A stretch of DNA of 64,000 bases from Paramyrothecium sp. XJ0827 (taxonomy: Eukaryota; Ascomycota; Sordariomycetes; Hypocreales; Stachybotryaceae). Location: assembly GCA_020881915.1 (NCBI GenBank), contig JAJFPB010000006.1:3844001-3908000 (forward strand), written 5' to 3'. The notes beneath the pieces are model-generated. The model was not told the origin of the DNA. It saw only the letters and a list, made by a program, of their open reading frames with translations, and made no database searches. This document shows, piece after piece, positions 53,112-64,000 of this stretch; position 1 is the first letter of the stretch, and each line of letters opens with the position of its first letter. Both the position numbers and the translations under genes were made by a program.

Positions 53112-55237
53112 GCTCGAATATGATGAGGAGATATTGGAGCTCCTAACGGGATAGTGGAAAAAGCAGGCCGCATGAGATAGCGAGTTGGACACAGTGTCGA
53201 ACCCAAACGACAAGGCTATGGGATTGTTAACTCTGGCGCTACTTCATAGTTAAAATTGCCACTTTCCAATCTATCGACTATTAACAAGCTTGATCGCACC
53301 GCAACGCAGTACATATATAGCGCGCGGCACAAGCGCACGAAAATCGCCCTGTTCTGATATTGACTACTGACTTCCATCTATCACCTTTTTATTATTCTCT
53401 GGTGCTGGATAACTTTCCCTTTTGGTTTGAGAGTCAAGGGAACAGAAGATGCCACGTTCTTCTTTTTGATGACTTTATTAGAACGGACCAGGGGGCCCTT
53501 TGGGGAGAATCTCTGAGAAGGGGATGTGACGAGGAAGGACACTCGTGCACTTTATGAAATCGTTAATATTGTAGATACCCAGAAGGCTTACTCGGATGTA
53601 AGCCTTCGTGTAGGCCTACTCTGTCATTAGACTCTTTGTGATCTTCCAGCAGTTAAACTATGTTGACACACAAATGGCCAAGAAAAGGAACCCCCCTCCA
53701 GTACAGAGAAGGGCTGGTACATTAAGGGCCAGCCCCGGAGTTAGGTCAGTACGAGCAACGTACTGGCCAGGAAGGACCATTGGGCTAATACGCGATAGAA
53801 AACCCAGCAGCCCAGAAAGGAAGGGAGTGTGGAGACAAAGGAAGGATCGAAAGATCACGACTACACCGTGATCCGGCGATCCAGGACAAGTCCAGCAGAT
53901 GCTTCAGAAAATTTTTGTCCCTTGTAATACTAGTCCAATTTGCAATGTGGGACCCTGTTACGAGCTCCTCTGGTTCCGATATATCTTGTTCGCTCTGAGC
54001 CGGTCGCAGACTTCCGGCCCAAGATGCAGCGCGAGTTTGCCTTGGGCTGCGTACTTTTGCCGTCCAGCTTATAGCTCCTGGGCTAGAGCTGATAGATTGC
54101 TGAGGACCAATCTGGCTATACGACGGCGACCGCCACGGCCTCTTGTCGTTCACAGTCTCCCACATGTCCAATTGCTGAGTAGCGAATGGACCCTCATCAC
54201 CTGTAGGAGCAACAACACTAGATATAGGTGCAATGTCCTAGCTCGTCCGCTGAGAAAGAGTAGGCCTGGTAATATCGGATAATGAAGCCCCCTTAAGCCA
54301 TTTTGTTATGGCTTCGATGGAATAACCAGTCCGTAAGCGCCCTAAAGTATCCTCCCATATCTCCGTATGTACGAGCGTTACAAAGATTTGCTCCCTGAGG
54401 CGAACGCCGCGGTGAAGACTCTTAAGCTCGGCTCGCGATTTCTCCTTGGACTGGCGTACAGGAAGTTCGTAGATGAATTACGTGCTCTCCGACGTCTCAC
54501 AGCGTGAGCAGGGCTGCTTTCCGTCGCACTGAAGTTATACCCGAAGAGTCATCAGCACACGATATTCACTGGGATGTATATGAAAATCTCGGTCCAGACT
54601 ACACCCATCGATCAGCTGATTACCTTTGCGCGCTTCTTGCGACATGGATTGCAAGCGTGAGATACGATAACTCAGCGAGCACGGCTCCGTTTGGAAAGTC
54701 GGGAACTCTGCCATCTAGCTACGCGGCAGCTAAAAGCTTGGCATTAATAGGAGGGATTTACATTATTATAACGGCCCGCTAATGTCAACAGAATTCAGGG
54801 TCATGTGAATGCACTTTTGATCCCCTTCTCTCAGCTCACTTGAATAATATTTACCGATATTCAGTTGTAACTTGGTCTCAACTGCGCTAATCGTAACCGT
54901 GTTTTTTTCTTTCACCACGGAGTTCAAGTTTGCCAAGTCTCCGGCATACCCAGCCGTAGTATATGCTGCTAGACCGGCTCTGCAGATGCTTTATCTTCAG
55001 AACTAATAGAGTGTACAGCATAGTATATTATTAAATAACAGGCTGTCCTATTAAGGGCTTCTTAATTAGCTAGACCTAGTCAGTAGCTTTTTATTTGAGT
55101 TAAGCCTACCACAACCCAAATAATATATATTCTACTTAGGAAACAGATAATTAACTCTTTGCATGAAGAATAACTTCAATGCATAACTATATGCTGCGTT
55201 ATGGTAACTCTGTCCTATACACACTTCGAGCGAGTCG
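53112..55237. other. Accessory DNA, coding-like fragments only
   Basis: This 2.1-kb stretch has no gene I can support. Short protein-like pieces appear, such as a 46-codon frame at about 54370-54508 (helix-rich, R-F-L-L-G-L-A-Y-R-K-F) and a frame at 54504-54782, but they have no signal peptide, motif or splice partner. They may be remnants of dead genes. The part near 55010-55200 is A+T rich. Confidence 0.45.
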
Positions 55238-55675
55238 ATGGTCGATATATTTTTCAAGGAGGATTATCCCTTGATAAATGCGCACCTCGACGATACTTTA
55301 CCATACGCGGCTCAAGATAACGCAATACGCCCGAACGCCACCCCACCCCCGGGAACAGTCGATTTAGCAGCAGGCTCGTCATCTTCTTTCTCAACCATAT
55401 TCACCTCGCCAGTAAACCCAACAATGCCTTACATATCTGCTCATATGAGAGGAGATAGCCATCAAGCTAAGTCCTATTCCTCAAGTGTACAAGAGAGCGC
55501 CCCACAGTGGGAGATCGTGGACAAGAAGGAGAGCGACATCGATGCTGCAGTACAGGAGCTGAGTGTAAAAGAGTGTTATTGGAGATCGGCTGCAAGACTC
55601 CAGCAGAGCTTGATTACTGAGACATATTGCCATTGGGATGAAGCGCAGCCCAGAAATTCGTATTACAAGGGCTGA
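55238..55675 (+). CDS. Hypothetical 145-residue protein
   Basis: Not recognised. One open frame from a real ATG to TGA. The N-terminus is acidic and hydrophilic (MVDIFFKEDYPLINAHLDD), the middle is Pro/Thr/Ser-rich, and the C-terminal part is charged and helix-prone (DKKESDIDAAVQELSVKE). There is no signal peptide, cysteine pattern or membrane segment. Amino-acid use looks protein-like, but it could be a surviving piece of a larger dead gene, given the decayed surroundings. Confidence 0.35.
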   Translation: MVDIFFKEDYPLINAHLDDTLPYAAQDNAIRPNATPPPGTVDLAAGSSSSFSTIFTSPVNPTMPYISAHMRGDSHQAKSYSSSVQESAPQWEIVDKKESDIDAAVQELSVKECYWRSAARLQQSLITETYCHWDEAQPRNSYYKG

Positions 55676-55891
55676 TATACTCAATTTTGGACCTTTTTGT
55701 TGGAAAAGAGGATTTGTTATTCAGTTTACGGCGATATAAATACACCCTGCACCTGACTCAGGACTACCGCCGATATGGACCGTCGAAGTCCCAATAGCCC
55801 ATGTTCCCTCCTCCCAGCTTGAGTTCTGAATCGTCGACGGCCATGCGTTGTTGTGTTGCTGTAACAACTCGTCTATAATCACTTATTGCAG

Positions 55892-56518
55892 TCACGAGGG
55901 ATTCAGCGTGCTTGATTCATCTGCGGTTCCTTTGCTTCGCCAATTAGATGGCGGCCTCATCGTCCGGGACAAGTGCTGGTTCGCATTGCGTCGACGTCTA
56001 GCATATATCAAACCATAGACATTGCACAATGTGTAGGGACCCTTGGGGCCGGCGCACCACTTAGCGTCTCGGTAGTACAACACCGATGACACAACAACAG
56101 CCATGGTGAACGATTCTGTAAAGTGCCTCGTTAGCGTATATGAAGAACGACCTAGGCATTATACACGCCTTATTTTCTAAAAAGAGCATTCGATAAAGTA
56201 CGGCAGTCTTCTAGTACTGGTAGTATTTGCACTCTTGAGGCTGCTCCTGCTATTCTTTTTACCCAGCCTGAAGGCTATGTCATTAGAGAGGCGGAAAGCA
56301 TGGTATAGCTCATCCTGCGTGGCCGAGACAGCCGGTGCAGTTGAGTATTCCGGGAAGTTATCGGTTATGCGAAGCAGTTCCTCGAGACCTTGGCGAACCG
56401 GGTAATAGTTAGCCGTAAGAGATGGAGCGAGAAATTATCCTAGAGCTAGCGTACCTCCAATAGCAATTGCGTCTGCGAATTCAAGGAACGACCGTCCGCT
56501 CGATGGCTTAGCATGGGC
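55892..56518 (-). pseudogene. Broken GATA-type zinc-finger gene
   Basis: The region 56091-55988 is a recognisable GATA finger with two kinds of damage. The first half (CHRCCTTET, from 56091) and the second half (KWCAGPKGPYTLCN...GLIYARR) lie in different frames, so one base has been lost or gained between them. The last zinc ligand is tyrosine (TAT) instead of cysteine (TGT). Upstream, an acceptor at 56519 opens an in-frame stretch (AHAKPSSGRSFLEFADAIAIG, joined by a short intron to GLEELLRITDNFPEYSTAP). I find no certain start codon. Probably a dead regulator; the finger type is clear, the rest is unclassified. Confidence 0.55.
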
Positions 56519-57318
56519 CTGTGTTTTGAGTTATGCATACTGAGACATCCACAAGGATGAAGGATTTGAGGTGAATGCAAGTTCTGAATTAAGTAGTAAT
56601 GATAGGAAACGGGGTCCCTGTACCTTTGAATGGATGGTAGCAGAAGGAAGCAAATGACTAGGGCCACCACAAGAGGTGGGGTTACCGCAATTCGGTAATG
56701 CTTTTTAGTGCCCAGTTCATCACATTGGAAGCTCCGGTCGCGAAGAATGGGACTGACCCTGTCATTCTCATTCTAAGCCATTCTCAAACCCTGCAAGCAC
56801 CACACGTAACTCCTCCTCTCTTACCGTGGCTGTGATTGTGTTCCAACTTGTTTATCAGAAGCGGATTAACCCCCCATATCCAACTTAATTTGCAGTAATG
56901 TGAATCCAACGACGTAGGGAACGGTGTGTAGATGCGGGGCTGGGCATGAGGCGCCCTGCGCGTAAGTCTTCCAAGGGTCTTCAGGGTTCCTGCTAGGGTT
57001 CCCTAGTACGACTTTTGTTGGAACGCAGGGATTGTAGGATGCTTGATTCATTCTTCCCCGCGCCTGCCGACGCTCTAAAGAATCCTTTATCTGGCTTAAA
57101 CTGTACTAAATACATTCGAGGCTTGTATTTGCCTTTTAAGCTGCGTAACACTAGTAGGTATGTAATGCACCTGGCCACAAGGTGCGCCACAGGTCCAACA
57201 GGAGTCGAGCGGCTGAAAGCTGAAAGGTAGGGTTATCTAGCACCTTTCAAAACCCCCTCCCTCCCCAACCAGCTGGTGGGGATGATGATGCTCTTCTCTT
57301 GTTCGGTAAGCTGTTGCT
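56519..57318. other. Upstream region of the STAND gene
   Basis: This 800-bp stretch lies between the broken GATA gene (minus strand) and the STAND gene (plus strand). The last 80 bp before 57319 are pyrimidine-rich (CCCCCTCCCTCCCC), a usual fungal promoter feature. Confidence 0.5.
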
Positions 57319-60300
57319 ATGGATCCACTCTCAGTCGCTGCCAGTGTCGCTGGGCTCTTGACGCTGGCGGGCACGCTTATCTCGAGGGGTTATACAATCA
57401 TTTCCAGGCTCCAAGATCATGGGGAGATTTCCTTGCTCCTAAATGAGGTGACCAGCTTCTCAGGTGTTCTCATCGGTGTGAAGTCTCACTTCTCCGTCCT
57501 CGATGGCAATGCGCCGCGCGTTCCTTCTCTTGACAGGGCAACCATTGATGCCACCATCAGTGGGTGTGAGGAGATCCTGGACGAGATGACCGCTCTGCTC
57601 AATAAAATCGCCAAGACAAGTAAAGTTGGGCTCCTTATCAAGGGTACAAGCAGAGATGAGAAAGTGGAGAAGCTGGTTTCTAGACTCGAGAGCTACAAAT
57701 CTTTCTTTGTTTTATGCTTACAGTTGCAGAGCAAGTAGGTCCTGCTGCTTCCTAGTGACAGTCAACAGCACGATGAGAACGAGAGCATGAGCTGAAATGA
57801 TGAATAGCTCGCATTCCCAAAGAACAAGCAGGTTGACAAACGAAATGCTCCAGATTCTCAGCAGCATTGGATTACGACAGCTGCAGATGAAGCATGAATC
57901 CGAACAGAGGGAACTGAGTTAGTCCCCGTCAATATCTAGAATGAATGTCCTTATGCTAATCGTGCTGCAGCCGCATTAAGAGACAAAATTGTTGAATGGT
58001 TGGGTCCTACTACCGAGTCTACACATGAAGATGTGTCGTTGAATAGAGAACCTGGTTCAGCAGCCTGGCTCTTTGAAAGAGCCGAATTTAGTACATGGCT
58101 TTGGGGCAATTCGCGGTTCTTCTGGCTCTGTGGAACACGTAAGTTCCCTGACTCAGAGAGGATGCAGTCCACTAATTCACTTTGCAGAGGGGTCCGGAAA
58201 GACCGTCATTGCGTGAGTAGAATGGCCGACCTGGCTGCTTGCAACTGACAATCCTTCAGGTCTAGCGTAATCGACAAGATTCGGGAAACACAGCTTGATA
58301 GTGATTCGGTGCTTGCGTATCATTACTGCCATTTCTCTGACGGCTTGAGCATCCTACCGGAGAGAATTGTTGGTGCTTTGCTGTGCCAACTACTGAAGGC
58401 AAGCCAGGTTGTTAATCTACCGCCGAAATTGGTCGAACTATTCGAACGTTATCGAGCAAGATCCGGCTATCCGGCAATGCGAGAGCTTCGAGAAATCTTT
58501 GAACAACAGCTGCAGCTTTATTCGAAGTCATACCTCATTATCGACGGACTTGACGAGCTTCAGAACCGGCATGAAGTTGTTGAGTTACTAAGAAGACTTG
58601 CATTGCCGACGGACGGACTGCGTAAACTATTCGTCTCCAGTAGACCAGAGTCAGACTTGGAAATAGCCTTCCGAACTCTGGGATGTTCCGTTCGAATTAC
58701 GCCCGAGGATATTGAGAAAGATTTGCAGAGATACGTCACCAACCAAATCGCCCACTTACGTCTTGACGAGGATGATGCTGAAATTTTGGCCAAAGAGCTT
58801 GTAGGACGATCTGAGGGAATGTGAGTGAAATTCTTTTGCCCCAGATCCCATTCTTTCGGCTTGATTATACCAGTCTAATATCTAGTGCAGGTTCCTTTGG
58901 GCTGTATGCCAGATGAATCAACTTTCTCGTGTGCGCACAGCCATCGGTGTTGACATGCTCAAGGCCTTGCCCTCCGGTCTTGCGAAGACCTTCGAGGCTC
59001 AGCTTGAGAAGCTGAACGAGGACGATTTATCGCTAGCTCTCAAGACTATTCAACTAGTGATGTACGCGCACAGAGAGCTCGAGCTCATCGAGCTAGTCGA
59101 AGCTTTAGCTATTGATGATTCCATTCACAGCCTTCGGCAGCTGCGGCGTAATACGCTGCGTGACCCTATGGACATATTTGAGATCTGCGGCTGCCTCATA
59201 AAGCAACTCCCCTCCACCGGAAAAATCTCGATAGCTCACTATTCTATCTACGAGTTCTTCTCTTCGCCTTTCCTGGAATCAAAGCGTCGAAATGAGTATT
59301 TTCTATCCAAGGCCGAATCAGCTGAAAAGGTCCTTGGCTGCTGCACCACATATTTATCTTTCGACGACTACAATTCGACAAGTTTTGAAGACAGTGTCAC
59401 CATCGCTCTAGAAGCTCAGGATGCTGAACTCGTCCCACAAGTATTTTCCGATAGTCCTTTCCTGGATTATGCAGTTACTTTCTGGTGGCAGCACGTTGCA
59501 GAGATTGCTACCGACTCGTTCGATAGGGTATGGCCTATCTTGCTTGGTTTCGTTTCACCACAGAAGCGTAATTTCAGTTCCCTGGTCATGATTAGCAGAT
59601 ACCTCAACAACGAGTATCAGTATCCTATCGGAGCCAATGCAATACACATCGCAACAATGCATGGGCTTGATAGTTTTGCCTTGGCTTTGCTTAAGGATGA
59701 CCCAGCTTCCATCTCAGCAACGACTGCGGATGGCAGGACACCACTTCACATTGCCTCCGAGCAAGGCAATGACAACCTTCTTCAAGTCTTCCTGGAGCAA
59801 GCAACGACTGGCAAGTCCTCTTCTTCAATTTTAGAAGCAAGAGATAGAATGGGACGTACAGCACTCCATGTTGCCATAGAATGCGGCAATGCACGTGCCG
59901 TTAAACTTCTTGTAACATCTGGAGCATCTGTCAACACACCATCCAAGACTGGTGCTACTCCAATCTCCATCGCCATCGAGAACAAGTGGGACGAGTTTGC
60001 ACCATTGTTCACAGAGCTATCAGACAACACAGGGGCTCTGGTAGAAGGCAGATCACTGCTGCACTTGGCTGCCCAGGCTGGAAGTCTTCCTTGGGCCAAG
60101 GCTCTCATTGGTGTTGCAAAGGAACTCACAACAAAGAAAGATGAGAATGGCTGGATGGCTATCCATCACGCCTCCCATAACGGGCATGTAGAGGTTGTCC
60201 GAGTCCTTCTTCAATCTGGCAGCAATGTGATGCCTCGTGATATAAACGGATGGACTCCGCTTCATGCTGCGATAAAGCAAAGACACCTTGCATGTGCTAG

Positions 60301-62593
60301 CGCATTACTTGAAACAAAACGACCCTGGGAGGTTGATCCACTTGATAGGGATACGATGTCTGGTCGGGAATTTGACGCGCTGGACCGATTCTCAAGCCTC
60401 TCAGACTCACGCTCACTGCTCTCATCTCGCCTTTCGTCTTCAGGAAAATACGGTCGCTACATGCAACGCCCAGACAATACCGATTTTCCTGCGAGTCGGG
60501 CATCTGGCTCCTTTATGCAACCATCTTCAGTGCAAAAGAAGCCAACAGCCCCATCGCCGCTTTACATCGCTGTGTCTGAGTCATATGAACAAGCTGTTAA
60601 ACTTCTGATGACCCACTCGCGAGTCATCCTCAGCTTCTTTGGTGATGATTTGACAAGTTGTTGCCAGAAAGCGCTTTATTGCGATCACCCTGACAGCAAT
60701 ATCGTTCAACGCCTACTTCGTGGAGTGACAACCGAAGCAGTCTTGGAGATCTTGAAAGAAGCAACAATCTCAAAACCAGCATCCTCAGTTGCAGTGCTTC
60801 GCGAAGTTTGGTCGTGTTCGTATGTTTACGAGACGTTGCTCCCAAGAGCTGTGGCTACCACCAATCAAGCGGCGTGCGAGTTTTTACTCACAACCTGGAA
60901 GCAGCCCGAAGGAGGTCCAAAGATCGATCTTGTTCACACGCTGCTACAGCAGCTCTCCGCTACCAGAGGAGGCCTCCATGATGAGGTCAAAAACACCGCC
61001 ATAATCCAGCTTCTTGCTCAAAGCGGCATGCCTCTCTCAATGCCCAATGCGAGCGGTTACACACCTCTACAAACATGCATCAAAAAGAGGAATTATCAAT
61101 TTGCTCGTATACTTCTTCAATTGGGAAGCCGTGCCAGCGATCTCACGAAAGACGGCGAAACGACTCTATTGCTACTCTTGAGTAACCCTATCCTTGAAGA
61201 CGAGGGTGAACATATGAGAAGCATTTTTGACTTACTTGTGTCAATGAAAGCCGATGTTAATGCGGTTGATTTAAGTGGCCAAGGCGCCTGTCACAAAATT
61301 GCATCGGCACAAGGCAGTGTAAACATTCTGAACTGGCTTCTTGAGCGTGGGGCGCAACCGGATCTCCAGGACAAGGCGGGTATCACACCTATCCAACTGG
61401 CTGTGCAGAACAGATTCACTTTGGGACTGAAGTCTCTTTTGACGTCACTCAGAGAGAGCAAAGATCCGCCGAGGCAACTAAGCATAATTGATTACTCTAA
61501 CCCTCCCAAGTCCCCGCTTATCTTTGCAGTCGGGAAGCAGGATAATGACCTACTGACTTGTCTCATTGATTATGAGAAGGCTGTCTTCATGTCAATCTCG
61601 TTGAACGAAAGGGAGAAGCGCGGAGCTATCAGGAATATTCTATACACGGAGGCGCTATGCAACGCAATACAGGACACGATTTGGTCCGGATTCGACATCC
61701 TCCTTGCAGTCGTAAATGACGTCTCATGCCAAAACGCAGCTGGGTCATCACCCTTGCACGTGGCTGTCAGGAGAGACAGCGAAAAACAACAGGGTCATTA
61801 CGTCCTGGCCCTCCTAAATAAGGGAGCTGATATCCACGCCAAAACGGTTTCTGATGGTGCGACTCCTGCGGACCTTGCCTATGCTCGAGATTCGACATCC
61901 ACTCTTACACTACTCTTGAAGCATGGTGCTCAGCCACAACCGGAATACATGACTATGGCCATAGGTCATGGGAGTCTAGAGCTCGCCATTGCTCTCGTCG
62001 ACGGTGGTGCTACTCTTCAGGATGAACATCTTGATTTGACCAAAGGATTGACACTTGATCTTCCCATGACACGATTCCTTCTTCAACATGGCGCGCCGCT
62101 CCAGCCTAAACACTTAGAATTGGCAATAAAAGCTGGCGACTCAGAGTTGCTCCAACAAGTTCTCGATGGGTTCCCAGACGACACAGAAGGACAGATAACC
62201 GGCTTGGTCGTAGCACGAATGTGCCAGCAATCACTGATCGAGATTCTCATGAGATCTGTCGGCGATAAAGTGAAGACTCTCATAGAACAAATAGAGCCGG
62301 ACAACGCTGGAGGGACCATTCTTCATAGCGCGTCTAGGAGAAAAAGGTTGGACCAGATGAAATACATCATGGCGTCAGAGCTTGGAAGGGATCTGCTTGA
62401 AGCAACAGACAAGGTAGGGTACACTGCACTTATGGCTGCGATGAACACGTTCAATTGGAAGAGCGCAGAGTTTCTGGTTCGGTGTGGAGCTGATTCCGAT
62501 GAGGCGATGAGGTGGGTTAAGAAATGGCCATCGTATGGTTGGAATGCCTTCACTATCGCAGAGTTGGCCCGGAAGGGACCATGGGGTCTGTAA
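57319..62593 (+). CDS. NACHT-ankyrin STAND protein (NLR-like receptor)
   Basis: A large fungal signal-transducing ATPase with the three-part layout of immune and allorecognition receptors. Exons 57319-57734, 57808-57917, 57971-58138, 58188-58212 (25 nt), 58260-58820 and 58891-62593 give 1660 residues with all phases matching. Residues 1-140 (MDPLSVAASVAGLLTLAGTL...) match the look of the Helo-like fungal STAND N-terminal domain. The NACHT ATPase follows, with Walker A GSGKT at 233-237, split over exons 3 and 4, Walker B LIIDGLDEL near 332-340, and VSSRPESD sensor-like residues. Then come a helical region with AHYSIYEFFSSPF and two ankyrin blocks, roughly 670-960 and 1000-1660, with a Ser-rich linker between them. 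ATP-binding residues are intact. Ligands and partner are unknown. Confidence 0.9.
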
Positions 62594-64000
62594 GGTCTAA
62601 TATGAGTCCATTGCGGCCAACATTGATCTTCACGAGTTCTTGTTCAATCAAAATTGATCCTTTCCTGTTTTTGTCTCCACTTGCGTCTTTTGCTTGTTGC
62701 GTGAATTCAATGCCAAAGTCCTTGCAAAAGGTTAAGTCCTATGGAAACGGCTAGGCTCTCAACTCGATGAATTCCTCCTGCTAAGCAACACCAATACCGC
62801 CGAGTGCTTGGTCACCGCCGCGAGCACCTCGATGTCAGTAGTTTTGACAGCCAAAGACAAGGCGCAAGTAAACCCTGTTATTGATAAACCGGCCGACTTA
62901 TCTGCTTCCGAGACTTTATCTTTTTCCCTTTGCTAATTCCTTTCCAACCTGCTCTGCAGAAAGTGATCACTCTTGAAGTTTCAACTCTGACCCTTCCTAA
63001 TTGACCCCATCGTACACGATTTTGCCGAGAAGACGCCCCATTAGTTGGTTCTCTTTTGCTTCTTCACATCTATCATGGGCAAGCCGACGGTGTTGGTCGG
63101 ATGGGTTAATTGCGCAAACGCTAGCTTTTCTGTGATTGTTGGAGGGCTCTCCAGATATAACCCAAGCATGACTGGGGCGACGTATTGCTTGGGCCTTCGC
63201 GTAGGACCATTAGCATGAGATGCGGCACATATTCTGAGCACCTCCCTTTTTTCTGTATTTACTTACATGTACGTATTGCTATCCGCCCCGGAGGGGTTTG
63301 ATGTATTAGAGATTGAGAAACCTGGCATTATTCTCAGCTTTTGAATGTGAAGATGTCTTCGAATGGGTCGTAAAACGGACAGTTGCGAATGTTTGATATC
63401 TTATCGTAACCAATCAATCTTGCATTTCATTGTCTGGCGGTCGATAGCTGCATTTCGGAAGCTGCTCCATGGGCAACTTATACCGGAGCGAAGGCAAATG
63501 ATGCTAAGTTTATCGACGCAAGATTGCGAATGACACATTTCCTCTACAGCGCTAGCCACGCATCCAGGGCCTTCCACACATTTCAGATTGGACACAAGTT
63601 CCTGAATAGGGGACCACAATGCAAGGATACGTTCAAACTTCACCTGGGCACAATCGTGCCTTCTGATGCCATTGGTCGGATTTGCACAAATGCTGGTGGG
63701 TCATCTCAGCCAATGACACGAAAAGGCACAATTGTGCTGTCAAACTTGTAGTGCCCAGACAAACTGGTAAATTTCCCCTCGTTCTCTACTTTCACAAGCA
63801 TTGGAATAACGCGTTATCAAATTCTTTTCTGAAGACGAGCACACACCTTGGATTGACCGCTTTCAGCTCTGCAGACAGATGACGGGACGCAAACTTGAGG
63901 CTAGAATTATATGGTCAGGACTCGGCTTGTTCGAGGCTTATGTATCACTCTGACCGTTCCACCTACTACAATAGGACGGGCTCCTCCATTCTTTTACCTC
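62594..64000. other. Intergenic to window edge, no gene seen
   Basis: 1.4 kb downstream of the STAND gene. Open frames (63041-63241 minus, 63401-63882 both strands) have no recognisable content. No element ends are seen before the window stops. Confidence 0.55.

Noticed and set aside
54370..54508. 46-codon helix-rich frame
   Set aside because: Coding-like, but no domain, no clear exon context and lying in decayed DNA; kept only as a note.

Overview
This is nuclear DNA of a filamentous ascomycete (Pezizomycotina; most likely Sordariomycetes and perhaps Hypocreales, by overall flavour only). The genes have short GT-AG introns of about 48-145 nt, one or two protein families are largely fungal (Zn2Cys6 regulator, DUF4246, AA9 polysaccharide monooxygenase, NmrA-like reductase, NACHT-ankyrin STAND protein), and there are no operons, ribosome binding sites or tRNAs that I could recognise. 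I rebuilt splice structures by hand; for the multi-exon genes the summed exon lengths are divisible by three and the joined frames stay open.

Layout. 1-797: 3'-truncated pectin-side-chain deacetylase (rhamnogalacturonan acetylesterase type). 2452-13366: three genes on the minus strand, a 13-exon PLP-dependent decarboxylase, a Baeyer-Villiger-type flavin monooxygenase and a Zn2Cys6 transcription factor, which together look like a small metabolic cluster with its own regulator. 17116-18103: secreted M43 metalloprotease. 19187-21521: DUF4246 protein. 24323-25934: MFS transporter. 26447-32215: three secreted proteins, namely a probably GPI-anchored orphan, a proline/cysteine-repeat orphan and an AA9 lytic polysaccharide monooxygenase. 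35506-36660: NmrA-like reductase. 38812-40840: siderophore-transporter-like MFS protein. 41661-43166: secreted carboxylesterase. 43742-45788: F-box/ankyrin protein.

From about 46 kb the window changes character. There is a 253-bp MITE-like element with inverted ends (46246-46498), long gene-free DNA, a small secreted protein (48851-49165), and then a repeat-rich stretch of about 50-57 kb. It holds a divergently transcribed pair of paralogous small secreted proteins (50632-51168 and 52592-53111) separated by a broken Ty3-type retroelement and diverged ~220-bp repeats, then a broken GATA zinc-finger gene (55892-56518). It ends with a large intact NACHT-ankyrin STAND (NLR-like) gene at 57319-62593. 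This looks like a fast-evolving accessory compartment: candidate effectors or allorecognition factors amid decayed mobile DNA, next to an innate-immune-type receptor.

The best candidates for something undescribed are the decarboxylase/monooxygenase/regulator cluster (including a 5-nt microexon in the decarboxylase), the paired secreted paralogues, and the proline/cysteine-repeat secreted protein. Family names come from motif recognition, not from a database search.
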